Assembly (NCBI RefSeq): GCF_052055875.1 | Contig: NZ_CP170508.1 | Coordinates: 310,001-374,000, forward strand | DNA: 64,000 bases | Source: Methanosphaerula subterraneus | GTDB taxonomy: Archaea; Halobacteriota; Methanomicrobia; Methanomicrobiales; Methanospirillaceae | Direction: 5' to 3' | Part shown: piece after piece, positions 43,306 through 51,291 of the stretch | Layout: each line of letters starts with the position of its first letter | Position numbering within the stretch: the stretch's first letter is position 1 | Program-made: the position numbers and the translations under genes | Notes under the pieces: generated by a model | Told to the model about the DNA's origin: nothing | The model's database searches: none | The model's input: only the letters and a program-made list of their open reading frames with translations

Positions 43306-45198
43306 TTACTTCTCGTCATGGACCTTGAAATCGGCGTCCACAACGTTTTCATCGGGGTTTTTGCTCTCTTCCCCCTGTGCCTGTCCGCTGCTCTCCCAGC
43401 CTGCCGAACCGGTCTGCGGTCCCGCCTGTTCCTGCGCCTGCCTCTGGGCGGCTTCCTGGTAGACGGCGGACCCGACCTCTCCCAGCACGTTCTGGAGTTT
43501 CTCTGTCTCCGTCTTGATTCTGGCGATATCCTTCCCTTCCAGTGCTGATCGTACCGCCACGATCGCCGCATTCACCTTTTCGACCAGGTCCGCGCTCACC
43601 TTGCCGGCGAGATCGGATTTTGTCTTATCGGCCGTGTAGATCAGGGAATCGGCGGCGTTGCGGGCCTCGATCTCCTCTTTCCGCTCCCGGTCCTGCTCTT
43701 CGAACTGTTTCGCCTCGTCGACCATCTTCCGGACATCGCGCTCTGCCAGTTTTGTCGAGGCGGTGATGGTCATCTTCTGCTCCTTGCCGGTGCCGCGGTC
43801 CTTCGCCGAGACATTGAGGATCCCCGAGGCGTCGATGTCGAAGGTCACCTCGATCTGGGGGACGCCCCGCGGTGCCGGCGGGATCCCGACGAGGTTGAAC
43901 TGCCCGAGGCTGACGTTGTCGGCAGCGAGGGGCCGCTCCCCCTGGAGGACATGGATGGTGACCGAGGTCTGGAGGTCGGCGGCTGTCGAGAAGACCTCGC
44001 TCTTTCTGGTGGGGATCGTCGTATTCCGCTCGATCAACGCGGTCCTCACGCCGCCGAGGGTCTCGATACCCAGGGTCAGGGGCGTGACGTCGAGCAGGAC
44101 CATGTCCGTGATCTCGCCGCCGAGGATCGCCCCCTGGATGGCCGCCCCCATGGCCACGCACTCCATCGGGTCGATCCCCCGCTCCATCTTCTTCCCGACA
44201 TGGTCCTCGATGAACTTCTGAACCACCGGCATTCTCGTGGGTCCGCCGACGAGGATCACCTTCTGGATATCCTCCTTCTTCAGGCCGGCGTCCTTCAATG
44301 CCTGTTCGAACGGATGGATGCAGCGTTCGATGATCGGTCCGACCAGCTGCTCGAGCTTCGACCGGCTCAGCTTCAGGGAGAGGTGTTTGGGGCCGGCCTG
44401 GGTGGCGGAGAGGTACGGGAGGTTGATCTCGGTCTCCAGCACCGTCGACAGTTCGATCTTTGCCTTCTCGGCAGCCTCCTTCACCCGGTTGATGGCCATC
44501 TTGTCGTTTCGGATATCGATCCCCTCGAGTTTCTGGAACTCGGCGGCGATCCATTCGTAGATCGCATTGTCCATGTCGGTGCCGCCCAGCTGCGTGTCCC
44601 CCGAGGTCGCGAGCACCGTGAACGTCCCGCCGCCGAACTCCATGATCGTCACGTCGAGCGTGCCGCCACCCAGGTCGAAGACCAGGATCTTGTACTCCCC
44701 GCCCCGGTCGAGCCCGTAGGCCATCGAGGCGGCGGTGGGCTCGTTGACGAGCCTCACCACGTCGAGGCCGGCGATCTTCCCGGCATCCTTCGTCGCGGTC
44801 CTCTGGTTGTCGTTGAAGTAGGCAGGGACGGTGATCACCGCCTTGGTGATCGTCTCCCCCAGAAAGGTCTCCGCATCCCGCTTGATCTTCTGCAGGAGGA
44901 ACGCCGAGATCTGCTGGGGGGTGTACTCCTTGCCGAGGATCTTGTAGACATGGTCTGTGCCCATCTTCCGCTTTGCCGCCGTGACCGTCCCTTCGGGGTT
45001 GCTGACCCCCTGCCTCCGGGCCGGCTCCCCGACGAGGAGCTGGCCGTCGGCTGAAAACGCGACATACGAGGGGAACATCTTGCCGGCGACGGTGGCGCCC
45101 TCTGCCGAGGGGATGATGGTCGGCTTTCCGCCGAGCATCACGGCGGCTTCACTGTTGGATGTCCCGAGATCGATTCCGATAATCTTCTCTTTTCCCAT
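43306..45198 (-). CDS. dnaK: Chaperone protein DnaK (Hsp70)
   Basis: About 630 residues. N-terminal ATPase domain with GIDLGTSNS, VITVPAYFNDNQRTATKDAGKIAGLDVVRLVNEPTAASMAYGL, VFDLGGGTLDVTI and GGPTRMPVVQ; substrate domain with VLLDVTPLTLGIETLGG and VLQGERPLAADNVSLGQFNL; C-terminal lid and linker ending DADFKVHDEK. The start at 45198 (MGKEKIIGID) follows aggtga; an upstream GTG at 45207 is less likely. It is the central ATP-driven folding chaperone, between grpE and dnaJ. Confidence 0.97.
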   Translation of the reverse strand: MGKEKIIGIDLGTSNSEAAVMLGGKPTIIPSAEGATVAGKMFPSYVAFSADGQLLVGEPARRQGVSNPEGTVTAAKRKMGTDHVYKILGKEYTPQQISAFLLQKIKRDAETFLGETITKAVITVPAYFNDNQRTATKDAGKIAGLDVVRLVNEPTAASMAYGLDRGGEYKILVFDLGGGTLDVTIMEFGGGTFTVLATSGDTQLGGTDMDNAIYEWIAAEFQKLEGIDIRNDKMAINRVKEAAEKAKIELSTVLETEINLPYLSATQAGPKHLSLKLSRSKLEQLVGPIIERCIHPFEQALKDAGLKKEDIQKVILVGGPTRMPVVQKFIEDHVGKKMERGIDPMECVAMGAAIQGAILGGEITDMVLLDVTPLTLGIETLGGVRTALIERNTTIPTRKSEVFSTAADLQTSVTIHVLQGERPLAADNVSLGQFNLVGIPPAPRGVPQIEVTFDIDASGILNVSAKDRGTGKEQKMTITASTKLAERDVRKMVDEAKQFEEQDRERKEEIEARNAADSLIYTADKTKSDLAGKVSADLVEKVNAAIVAVRSALEGKDIARIKTETEKLQNVLGEVGSAVYQEAAQRQAQEQAGPQTGSAGWESSGQAQGEESKNPDENVVDADFKVHDEK

Positions 45199-45207
45199 TC
45201 TGCTCAC

Positions 45208-45717
45208 CTACTGTTTCAGAACTCTTTCTGCAATCTTTACCCTGGATGGCCGGATCACCTTTGACTTCAGATGATAGCCCTTTCCGATCTCTTCGATGAT
45301 GGTGTCGGGCTCCTGTTCGCACCGCTCCTTGCAGAGAACTTCGTGGAGATTGGGATCGAATTTCTTCCCCACGCATTCGATGGGCTGCAGTCCGTACTCG
45401 TCCAGGATCTTCATCAATTTCCTGTGGATCATAGACATCCCCTCCCGGTTCTCCTCCAGTTCAAGGGCCGGCAGGGCACGTTCGAAATCATCCAGAATGA
45501 CGAGGATATCTCTGATCAGGTTCTCGTTTGCCAGGGCAATGACCGAGCCCTTCTCTCTCTCCGACCATCTCCGGTAGTTGTCGAAATCAGCCTGGAGGTA
45601 GTGCAGCTGGTTGAGACGTTCCTCTGCCAGACGCGTCTGTTCTCCAAGTTCCTTCTTCAGCGCCTCGACCTGTTCGGCCAGCTGCTCTTTCGTGAACCCG
45701 ATCGCTTCCCCGGTCAT
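45208..45717 (-). CDS. grpE: Nucleotide exchange factor GrpE
   Basis: About 169 residues. Long N-terminal helix (FTKEQLAEQVEALKKELGEQTRLAEERLNQLHYLQADFDNYRRWSEREK), then the GrpE body (NENLIRDILVILDDFERALPALE; GLQPIECVGKKFDPNLHEVLCKE; IIEEIGKGYHLKSKVIRPSRVKIAE). It drives ADP release from DnaK. The start MTGEAIGF (45717) is preferred; the frame stays open to 46059 but that part looks non-coding. A TATA-like cttaaatac is ~37 bp upstream. First gene of the chaperone operon. Confidence 0.95.
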   Translation of the reverse strand: MTGEAIGFTKEQLAEQVEALKKELGEQTRLAEERLNQLHYLQADFDNYRRWSEREKGSVIALANENLIRDILVILDDFERALPALELEENREGMSMIHRKLMKILDEYGLQPIECVGKKFDPNLHEVLCKERCEQEPDTIIEEIGKGYHLKSKVIRPSRVKIAERVLKQ

Positions 45718-46136
45718 TGGACGGGCTATTAACGTTTTAGTATTTAAGTATTGTCTCCTATTGCCGTTGCAGAACCCGGCATTTTCTATTTCTGACAAAG
45801 GATAAGCGATCGGGACGACTTCGGCACGATACGTGCACGTGGTGTGGGCAGATGCTGCCGCCTCTGATATGAACGTCGAAGGTTTCAATTTCCATCGACG
45901 GCGTGCCGGCGGTCCTCTCTCCTGGGAATACGATCGCGGGGGGGCGGAGACCTTTTGGATCCAGGGCCGGGACGGGTCCGTGAACCGGATGGGTCGACGA
46001 TGGGGATCGGTTCGGCGGCGGATGACGGCGTTCACCTTCAACCGGGAGATCTCTTCCACCTGGAGACTGGGCGGGCTGGTCTGCTCTCACCGGACGATCG
46101 CGACGGCGGCGACGGTTCCGATCCAGACCCTCATTT
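45718..46136. other. Intergenic region upstream of grpE, no gene recognised
   Basis: About 420 bp containing the grpE promoter (near 45745-45760). Both strands have open frames (plus 45833-46654, minus up to 46059) but their translations are rich in Arg and Gly without family resemblance, so I regard them as chance frames in GC-rich DNA. From 46130 the composition changes sharply to AT-rich with short repeats. Confidence 0.5.
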
Positions 46137-46464
46137 TTTTCATCCTTTTCATCAAATTTTCAGCATGTTTTCATCAACTGATGAAAAAAACTCGGCGGCA
46201 GATCTGCCGGCTGATTGCGGAAAAGGAGAAGGATATTCTATCAAAATTAATAAGGATCAATTATTTTCATCAAATCAAGAAAAACATGGAAGCACACCTG
46301 ATCAGAGTACCGGCCCTCTCTCTCTCACGTTATTCGGCATTTGATGAAAAAAAAGATGGAAAAAATTCCTATGGCTTCGAATCGACGAAAGACGAGCAAA
46401 ACAATGGCGGTTCGTTTTCATCATTTGGTGAAAACGTGATGAAAATTGCTGAAAATGATGAAAA
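46137..46464. repeat. Iteron array: mirror-image clusters of TTTTCATCA around an AT-rich centre (candidate origin or regulatory array)
   Basis: Cluster A: TTTTCATCC 46137, TTTTCATCA 46146, TTTTCAGCA 46157, TTTTCATCA 46168, then inverted TGATGAAAA 46179. Single units lie at 46264 (forward) and 46342 (inverted). Cluster B: TTTTCATCA 46415, then inverted TGGTGAAAA 46426, TGATGAAAA 46437, TGCTGAAAA 46447, TGATGAAAA 46456. Units repeat at ~9-11 bp, close to one helical turn. The whole set of twelve is symmetric about ~46301-46307. Both clusters end in the same aaaaaactcgg. The centre (46230-46290) is AT-rich. This architecture is like a replication origin; no initiator gene is in the window. A multi-site regulator target is the alternative. 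Confidence 0.75.
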
Positions 46465-46589
46465 AAACTCGGACAATCGGCCGGCCCTGAGATCGAGATC
46501 TCCACTCACCCAGGTTGCAGCTCCGAACGGCACCGGACCGCAGCCGTCTACCGCGCCGGCGCTGACCCTCACCCAGGTGAACCCGGGCG

Positions 46590-46694
46590 ACTATAGTCGA
46601 AAACCTGATAATATTCAGGTTTTCTCGTATAGTCTTAAACACATCAAATCCTAAAAATAGACCAATCTCCGACTCTTTGAGTCTACGATTGGTC
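46590..46694. repeat. Two stem-loops, the second overlapping dispersed repeat copy 2
   Basis: Stem-loop 1 (46590-46633): outer ACTATA/TATAGT and inner AAAACCTGA-TAATAT-TCAGGTTTT. Stem-loop 2 (46660-46694): GACCAATC-tcc-GACTC-ttt-GAGTC-tac-GATTGGTC, a perfect two-part hairpin with symmetrical internal loop. Its right arm begins the sequence repeated at 19211. Such nested hairpins occur at ends of mobile elements, or as recombination or termination sites. They lie 130-200 bp from the iteron array. Confidence 0.65.
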
Positions 46695-46717
46695 AAGATT
46701 GTTGCGTTCAACACTAT
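46671..46717. repeat. Copy 2 of the dispersed repeat shared with 19203-19249
   Basis: actctttGAGTCTACG, TTGGTCA, TGT, GCGTTC and TAT blocks in the same order and spacing as at 19203-19249. Minus-strand reading continues further here as LNATILTNRRLKESEIGLFLGFDVFKTIRENLNIIRF, which looks like the N-terminal part of a protein, perhaps a transposase; this is not identified. Confidence 0.55.
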
Positions 46718-46998
46718 ATTCCCCGATCGCCGGCGGTCCGCTGGTTGAGCCATGCCCGGTCTGCGGCGGCCGGGTGGTGCACTACACCGAACGGTACCGG
46801 GCCCGGGGGAAGCAGGAGAAGAGCCGGCATATCTGCCGGGGCTGCTATAACCGGGCCCGGGACCGCGAGCAGGCCGCCGTCCAGATCCTGCCGGGTGCGA
46901 TCCCGCTGGATGAGGTTGAGCCGGTCGACCCCGCCCTGGTCGGCCGGTGCATGGTCTGCGGGCTCCAGGCGGCGGGCGACCGCACTGGAGTCTCAGCC
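46699..46998 (+). pseudogene. Truncated zinc-ribbon protein
   Basis: The frame from a TTG at 46699 encodes PCPVCGGRVVHYTERYRARGKQEKSRHICRGCYNRARDREQAAVQILPGAIPLDEVEPVDPALVGRCMVCGLQAAGDRTGV, with CPVC/CRGC as one C4 zinc ribbon and CMVC as half of a second. The second ribbon has no partner pair because the frame then overlaps the opposite-strand gene at 46999 and continues as nonsense. So the gene appears cut. It is next to the stem-loops and iteron array and may belong to the same decayed element. Family not recognised. Confidence 0.45.
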
Positions 46999-47721
46999 TC
47001 AGGTGCGTTGCTGATCCCCTCTGCTGGATGTCGTCATTCTGACCTCTGCATCGTGGAGCATCATGACCGTGCAGACCGCCAGGGTTCCTATGCTCACCGG
47101 CCACTTCAGGTCTTCCGGGCAGAGGCCGGTCGAGTAGAGGAGCAGCATCGCCGCAATTGCGACACCGGTCAGGATATGGAAGTGACGGATCCGGAGATCC
47201 TCCCTGTTGCAGGGCCGGATACTGCCGGCGATCCGGCAGGTCTCATTGAACGGGTACATGAGGCACAATCCCTTCTTTGTGCAGAGATCCTCGAGGAAGT
47301 GGAAGAGCAGGCCGACGATGATGCCGGCTGAAAAGACCCTCACATAATGAAGTTCAGGGCTGAAGGGAAACAATCCCATGATCAGGAACATACATGATGT
47401 GATGAAACCGGTCAGGAAGAAGAGGCCGGGGAGGGAATGGGTCAGACGCTTGTCTTCAGATTCCGGTTCCTGACCGAGTATTCTCCCGCAGAGTGAGATA
47501 TAGAGGCGCAGGACGGTCCGTTTGAAGACCTGGATCATGAGCCAGGCCGGGGATAACGCGTTGAACTGCCGGGGTCTCTTCATCTGAATATCCGGCAGGA
47601 CCGCTCCGACGCACACCCCGCCACCGACGACGGGGAGGAGAAACAGGTTGCCGGAGATCAGGGGCAGGTACAGGATGAGCATGCCTCCGCATGCGAGACT
47701 GATGTGGTGACGGGTGATCAT
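46999..47721 (-). CDS. Membrane-bound metal-dependent hydrolase family protein (YdjM/DUF457-like)
   Basis: About 240 residues, several membrane segments. It begins MITRHHISLACGGMLILYL and has the family pattern GAVLPDIQMKRPRQF, LTHSLPGLFFLTGF and GLLFHFLEDLCTKKGLCLMYPF, with conserved His and Asp residues that likely bind metal. Members are often annotated as membrane-bound metal-dependent hydrolases; real substrates are unknown. The start is set at 47721, since the frame upstream (to 47940) overlaps the next small gene and looks non-coding. Confidence 0.75.
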   Translation of the reverse strand: MITRHHISLACGGMLILYLPLISGNLFLLPVVGGGVCVGAVLPDIQMKRPRQFNALSPAWLMIQVFKRTVLRLYISLCGRILGQEPESEDKRLTHSLPGLFFLTGFITSCMFLIMGLFPFSPELHYVRVFSAGIIVGLLFHFLEDLCTKKGLCLMYPFNETCRIAGSIRPCNREDLRIRHFHILTGVAIAAMLLLYSTGLCPEDLKWPVSIGTLAVCTVMMLHDAEVRMTTSSRGDQQRT

Positions 47722-47764
47722 GGTTTCATCAGGATGTGACTGGTTGCATGCTCTCCTCTTCTCG

Positions 47765-47881
47765 TTACCAGACGATGAGCAGGGTGGCGAACGTCCCGAT
47801 AGTGAGGATGCTGAAGAACAGGAGGATGGCGGCCAGGTCTGTCCCGGGTACTCCCGGATTGTCCGGGCTGTCTTTGGGCAT
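47765..47881 (-). CDS. Small single-span membrane protein (38 aa)
   Basis: MPKDSPDNPGVPGTDLAAILLFFSILTIGTFATLLIVW: a polar N-terminus and one membrane helix that runs to the end. The start at 47881 has a strong aaggagag 5-6 bases upstream, which distinguishes it from a chance frame. The AT-rich region beyond 47980 may provide the promoter. It precedes the YdjM-like gene on the same strand by 43 bp, so they may be co-transcribed. No family known. Confidence 0.6.
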   Translation of the reverse strand: MPKDSPDNPGVPGTDLAAILLFFSILTIGTFATLLIVW

Positions 47882-47971
47882 GCTCTCTCCTTGCCACCCA
47901 TCGTAATCAGGATACTGAGTGTGGTGACCCTTTCTGGCATATGCCTGCATGCTGGTGTGAGCAGATCCCAT

Positions 47972-48275
47972 GGTATATCATCATCTGGTAGGCTGTTTGA
48001 CTATTTATATTTTGATTAATCTTTTAAAAAAATAAATGTAAAATATTTAACATGGGGAGGTATCCAGACGCGGTCCCGGAGGTACATGGAGTGCGGACAG
48101 TTCAGGGATCTCCTCTGTTGCAGGTCTCCAATTCGCATGTTAGGGCGCACAATCCCAGGTGGAGCATGTACAATACCTGAATCCGTCTCTGCGGGTCGGG
48201 TCGCCGGAGTCGACCGGAGTGTCCCTGAAAATTAACAAATTATTATTAACTTTTTTAAAAATGCACATATTGTTA
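47972..48275. other. AT-rich intergenic region, promoter only
   Basis: About 300 bp without a gene. 47995-48055 is very AT-rich (atttatattttgattaatc, then tttaaaaaaataaatg) and probably contains the promoter of the minus-strand small membrane protein. A second AT-rich block at 48228-48262 with ttttttaaaaa likely holds the TATA element for the plus-strand gene at 48349. The middle has nothing recognisable. Confidence 0.5.
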
Positions 48276-48328
48276 TATGGTGCCCATCGAAACTATGGTG
48301 CCGAATCCTGACAGAGTCAGGAGCACCA
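48276..48328 (+). promoter_or_regulatory. Direct repeat and strong hairpin in the 5' leader of the gene at 48349
   Basis: TATGGTGCC occurs at 48276-48284 and again at 48294-48302. The second copy opens a hairpin: TGGTGC-cgaa-TCCTGAC-aga-GTCAGGA-GCACCA (48296-48328), 13 base pairs with one bulge. It lies 20 bp before the start codon and would be within the transcript if the ttttttaaaaa at 48251 is the TATA element. It may be an mRNA control element or an operator with two TGGTGC sites. Confidence 0.5.
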
Positions 48329-48348
48329 AAGAAAAATCGGATTGAACC

Positions 48349-48636
48349 ATGCCCCTTCCCTTTCAAGACCCGGCCCCTCCCTATCCCGGCTGGCAGCGTC
48401 GTCTCTACCGGCTCTCCCGTCCGGTGACCGGAGAAGATATTGATTCGTTTCTTGGAAACGAGGACCTGTATGTGCGGGAGACGGCGGCCGGCCCGGTGAA
48501 TATCATCCAGAAATACGGTCTTCTCGAGATCCATGCTCTCATCGGCGGACTGAGTATCGAGGTCTGGTTCAACCCTGACAAAGGGGCATATCCCTCGGAG
48601 TACCTCGACGCCCTGCTTGCGAGCCGGTTTGATTAG
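48349..48636 (+). CDS. Hypothetical protein (95 aa)
   Basis: A soluble protein, MPLPFQDPAPPYPGWQRRLYRLSRPVTGEDIDSFLGNEDLYVRETAAGPVNIIQKYGLLEIHALIGGLSIEVWFNPDKGAYPSEYLDALLASRFD. The second half alternates strands (VNIIQKYGLLEIHALIGGLSIEVWF) like a small alpha/beta domain. I do not recognise the family. It converges with the molbindin gene and has an elaborate leader with a hairpin, so it is probably expressed under control. No clear Shine-Dalgarno. Confidence 0.6.
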   Translation: MPLPFQDPAPPYPGWQRRLYRLSRPVTGEDIDSFLGNEDLYVRETAAGPVNIIQKYGLLEIHALIGGLSIEVWFNPDKGAYPSEYLDALLASRFD

Positions 48637-48653
48637 GATCTGCAAAAAAGGGT

Positions 48654-48863
48654 TTAATCGATCCCCACCATCACTTCGGAGGCTTTCATAACCGCATATA
48701 CCTTCGACCCTTCCCGCAGATTCATCGTTTCTGCAGAGTGGGTGGTGATGGACGAGACGATCTCATTCCCGCCGGCGATGGTGATCACGACTTCCGTGCT
48801 TACAGGACCCTTCTTGATCATCTTCACGGTTCCTGCAATCTGATTTCGTGCGCTGATCTTCAT
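48654..48863 (-). CDS. Molbindin (Mop/TOBE domain molybdate- or tungstate-binding protein)
   Basis: A 69-residue TOBE/Mop domain: MKISARNQIAGTVKMIKKGPVSTEVVITIAGGNEIVSSITTHSAETMNLREGSKVYAVMKASEVMVGID, matching the family pattern SARNxxxGxVxxixxGxVxxEVxixxxGGxxixSxIT...LxxGxxVxAxiKAxxVMxg. Such proteins assemble as oligomers and store or buffer molybdate or tungstate in the cytoplasm, of use for formylmethanofuran dehydrogenase in methanogens. The start at 48863 follows family alignment. TATA-like attataacc lies ~30-35 bp upstream. Confidence 0.92.
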   Translation of the reverse strand: MKISARNQIAGTVKMIKKGPVSTEVVITIAGGNEIVSSITTHSAETMNLREGSKVYAVMKASEVMVGID

Positions 48864-49127
48864 GGTACTCAACACGTGTAATTGATACAGGTTATAATTA
48901 ATATTATTCACTTAATGACGAGGCCGATTTTGGAGATTCATGCAGGTGATGCCGGTCACTTCGCACGTGGTGAAGATCTTTCGATTCTTCTCAACAGCCT
49001 CTTGAGAGGTCCTGTGAACACCTCTCTCGTCTGAAGACCGTGACTCCACCGCTCTGTCGGTGACCTATATCAGGGCCGGCGTCTTCAATCTGGTACAGAT
49101 GTATAACATCAGATGGGAGACGGACTC

Positions 49128-49343
49128 ATGAAGGCGACGGTCGACCGGTTCGAGGAAGGCCAGGCGGTGATCCTCCTTCGGGACGACGAACGGGTACCGC
49201 TGGTGATCCCACGGGCCCTGCTGCCCCCTCTCGAGGAGGGGGACATCCTTGAGATCACAATCGAGCGGGACGAGCCGGCGACCCGCGAGGCCGAGGAGCG
49301 GGCTCTCGGGATCCTGAAGCGGCTGAGGGAGAAGGATCTCTGA
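49128..49343 (+). CDS. DUF3006-like small protein (71 aa)
   Basis: MKATVDRFEEGQAVILLRDDERVPLVIPRALLPPLEEGDILEITIERDEPATREAEERALGILKRLREKDL matches the short DUF3006 pattern: a beta-rich N-terminal half (VDRFEEGxAVxxl...P...LPxxxxEGDxl) and a charged helix. Function unknown. The start at 49128 has gggag 8 bases upstream; an ATG at 49113 is possible. Isolated gene. Confidence 0.75.
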   Translation: MKATVDRFEEGQAVILLRDDERVPLVIPRALLPPLEEGDILEITIERDEPATREAEERALGILKRLREKDL

Positions 49344-49488
49344 TCGATCGGTTCTCCGCTCCACGAGGTCCCGTGACCCCGGGGAATCTGGACAATCCGA
49401 TCGTCCAGAACCCGGAATGTCGGGTCCGATACGAGGATCAGTACTTCGGAAGATATCCGTCAATGCCGGCGCCGTATCGGGGGGAACT

Positions 49489-49632
49489 ATGCTGGTTAAT
49501 ACGAATAACTGGTCTCTCTTACGAAAAGGAATCCGCATCATCCCCTTCCCCTGGCATATGCGGATGGCCGTCGTTACGGTTGTTTTCGCACTGACCTATG
49601 AGACCCTCGTGATCTGGCAATTCTTCTCCTGA
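49489..49632 (+). CDS. Possible small membrane protein (47 aa)
   Basis: MLVNTNNWSLLRKGIRIIPFPWHMRMAVVTVVFALTYETLVIWQFFS: a basic N-terminus and one hydrophobic helix at the C-terminus. gggggg lies 4 bases before the ATG. It is the only candidate in the ~550-bp gap between the DUF3006-like gene and the lipoprotein gene; 49633-49896 shows only GC-rich short palindromes and then an AT-rich promoter near 49850. No family known. Confidence 0.4.
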   Translation: MLVNTNNWSLLRKGIRIIPFPWHMRMAVVTVVFALTYETLVIWQFFS

Positions 49633-49896
49633 ATCAAGAGATGTGAAAGGATGAAATGAAGAGAGAGCATGAAGTCGCACGGGCCGGCCGCCGGCACCGG
49701 CTGAAGCTTATGTTCCCGGCCGACTCCGTCACCATCACCTGGATCACCTTCGCCCTGAGGGGCTGAGTATCCCTTTTTTCGATCCTGTTGAAACCTTCTC
49801 ATACCACGCCCATCCCACCATCACTAAGGAAAACAGGAGAGATGTACCATTTTTCATAGGAGCAAGATATTTATCATCACCAGCACATTGCCCCCC

Positions 49897-51141
49897 ATGA
49901 AAACGAATTCTATGACAACGATCGCGCTCATCGTCATCGCTCTTGTACTGCTCACTGCCGGCTGCACGCAACCAGCAGGATCACCGGGAACCACGAATGC
50001 CACCGCAACAACGGCTCCTTCAGGAACGGTAGGGATTCTCTATACGGCAGGTGTCGGCCTCATGCCCGGACTCCTCGCGACCAACCAGGTTGACGGGTAC
50101 ATTGCCTGGCAGCCGGTCGTCGAGGTCGGCGTGGAGAGCGGTGTCGGACAGGTAGCATCCTATTCAAAGGACCTGCCGCCGGCAGGGAAGTGGAGCGACC
50201 ACCCCCAGAACGTGTTCGTCGTCCGCGATGATTTCTATAATGCGAACCCGGATTTCGTCAATGCCTTCAGTGCACTCAACCTCGCCTCAAGCCAGTACAT
50301 CACCGATCATCCCCAGGAATCAGCAGATATCATCGCTGACTGGCTTGCGGGGAAGCAGAACTTCTCGTATGGAAACGTGAGCGTCTCATCCGTCACTGCG
50401 GTCACCAACTCCCTCCCGACCATCAGATTCACCTCAGAACCCTCGGACTCGTGGAAGAGCAGCATGAATGACTTTGTCGACGCACTGATATCGATCGGTT
50501 CTGTGAACGGCTTCTTAAAGAACAGCTCGGCAGACCGGAATACCCTCCTCTACAACTTTGCTCCGTACCAGAGTGCACAGACCATCGTTGTGAACAGGAA
50601 TATGGCGACCCCGGCTGTCGTGAAGGAGCCGGTGACCGTCGGGTACCTGCTGGCAGTGGATCATTCGGCACTCTTCGTCGCGGTCAAGAACTGGCAGTAC
50701 TTCAATGACACGTACGGCATCGCCCTGAAACCGCAGAATCCCACCATGGGAAAACCTGATGGTGCAGACTTCATCGTGAACGGCCGAAAGGTAGCTGAAG
50801 TGAGGCTGATTTCAGCATCGGCCGGACCTTCCCTTATGCAACTCGCAGCAACCGGTGCGATCCAGATGTCGTACGTGGGTGCACCTCCCGCGATCGCGGC
50901 CATCGACACAGGCACGCCGATCAGGATCACCTACCCGATAGATAACCTCGGCACCGGCCTCGTTGTTACGAAGGGTGCACCGGTTCAGGACTGGAGGAGC
51001 TTTGTCGCATGGGCAAAGCAGCGCTCTGACGCCGGCAGACCGCTCGTCATCGCCGCACCCGGCAAAGGTTCTATCCAGGACGTCATGCTCCGCTATGCCC
51101 TCCAGGACAGCGGATTTGCAACCACTGAAGTAAGAACATAA
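49897..51141 (+). CDS. ABC-type substrate-binding lipoprotein (NMT1/SsuA-like) with lobes in unusual order
   Basis: A 414-residue exported protein. The N-terminus is a lipobox (IALIVIALVLLTAGCTQ), so it is anchored outside the cell. Residues ~45-150 resemble the C-terminal lobe of an SsuA/TauA-type binding protein (VDGYIAWQPVVEVGVESGVGQVASYSKDLP...NVFVVRDDFYNANPDFVNAF). Residues ~245-410 resemble the N-terminal lobe (VTVGYLLAVDHSALFVAVKNWQYFNDTYGIAL...LVVTKGAPVQDWRSFVAWAKQRS...IAAPGKGSIQDVMLRYALQDSGF), after which the protein ends. So it is either permuted or a remnant of a tandem protein. No permease or ATPase genes are beside it. Confidence 0.72.
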   Translation: MKTNSMTTIALIVIALVLLTAGCTQPAGSPGTTNATATTAPSGTVGILYTAGVGLMPGLLATNQVDGYIAWQPVVEVGVESGVGQVASYSKDLPPAGKWSDHPQNVFVVRDDFYNANPDFVNAFSALNLASSQYITDHPQESADIIADWLAGKQNFSYGNVSVSSVTAVTNSLPTIRFTSEPSDSWKSSMNDFVDALISIGSVNGFLKNSSADRNTLLYNFAPYQSAQTIVVNRNMATPAVVKEPVTVGYLLAVDHSALFVAVKNWQYFNDTYGIALKPQNPTMGKPDGADFIVNGRKVAEVRLISASAGPSLMQLAATGAIQMSYVGAPPAIAAIDTGTPIRITYPIDNLGTGLVVTKGAPVQDWRSFVAWAKQRSDAGRPLVIAAPGKGSIQDVMLRYALQDSGFATTEVRT

Positions 51142-51291
51142 TTAGGCATCAGGAATCCCGGAAGGTGAAGCTGATAGGGATCCTGCGAACATGAACCATA
51201 CTCATGGAAAGGAAGAGCCGAAAGGAGCAGATCCAGTCAATCACGAACAGAGAGAAAACATCTTCAACCGGGCAGGTCATTACCGTGCAGT

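Noticed and set aside
46137..46464. CRISPR array
   Set aside because: The units are 9 bp, in both orientations and with spacers of 0-2 bp in clusters, not ~30-bp direct repeats with unique spacers.
45833..46654. Long plus-strand open frame across the iteron array (273 codons)
   Set aside because: The translation has no family resemblance, low-complexity Arg/Gly and Lys/Asn parts, and passes through the symmetric DNA repeats; the repeats read differently in each frame, so selection seems to act on DNA.
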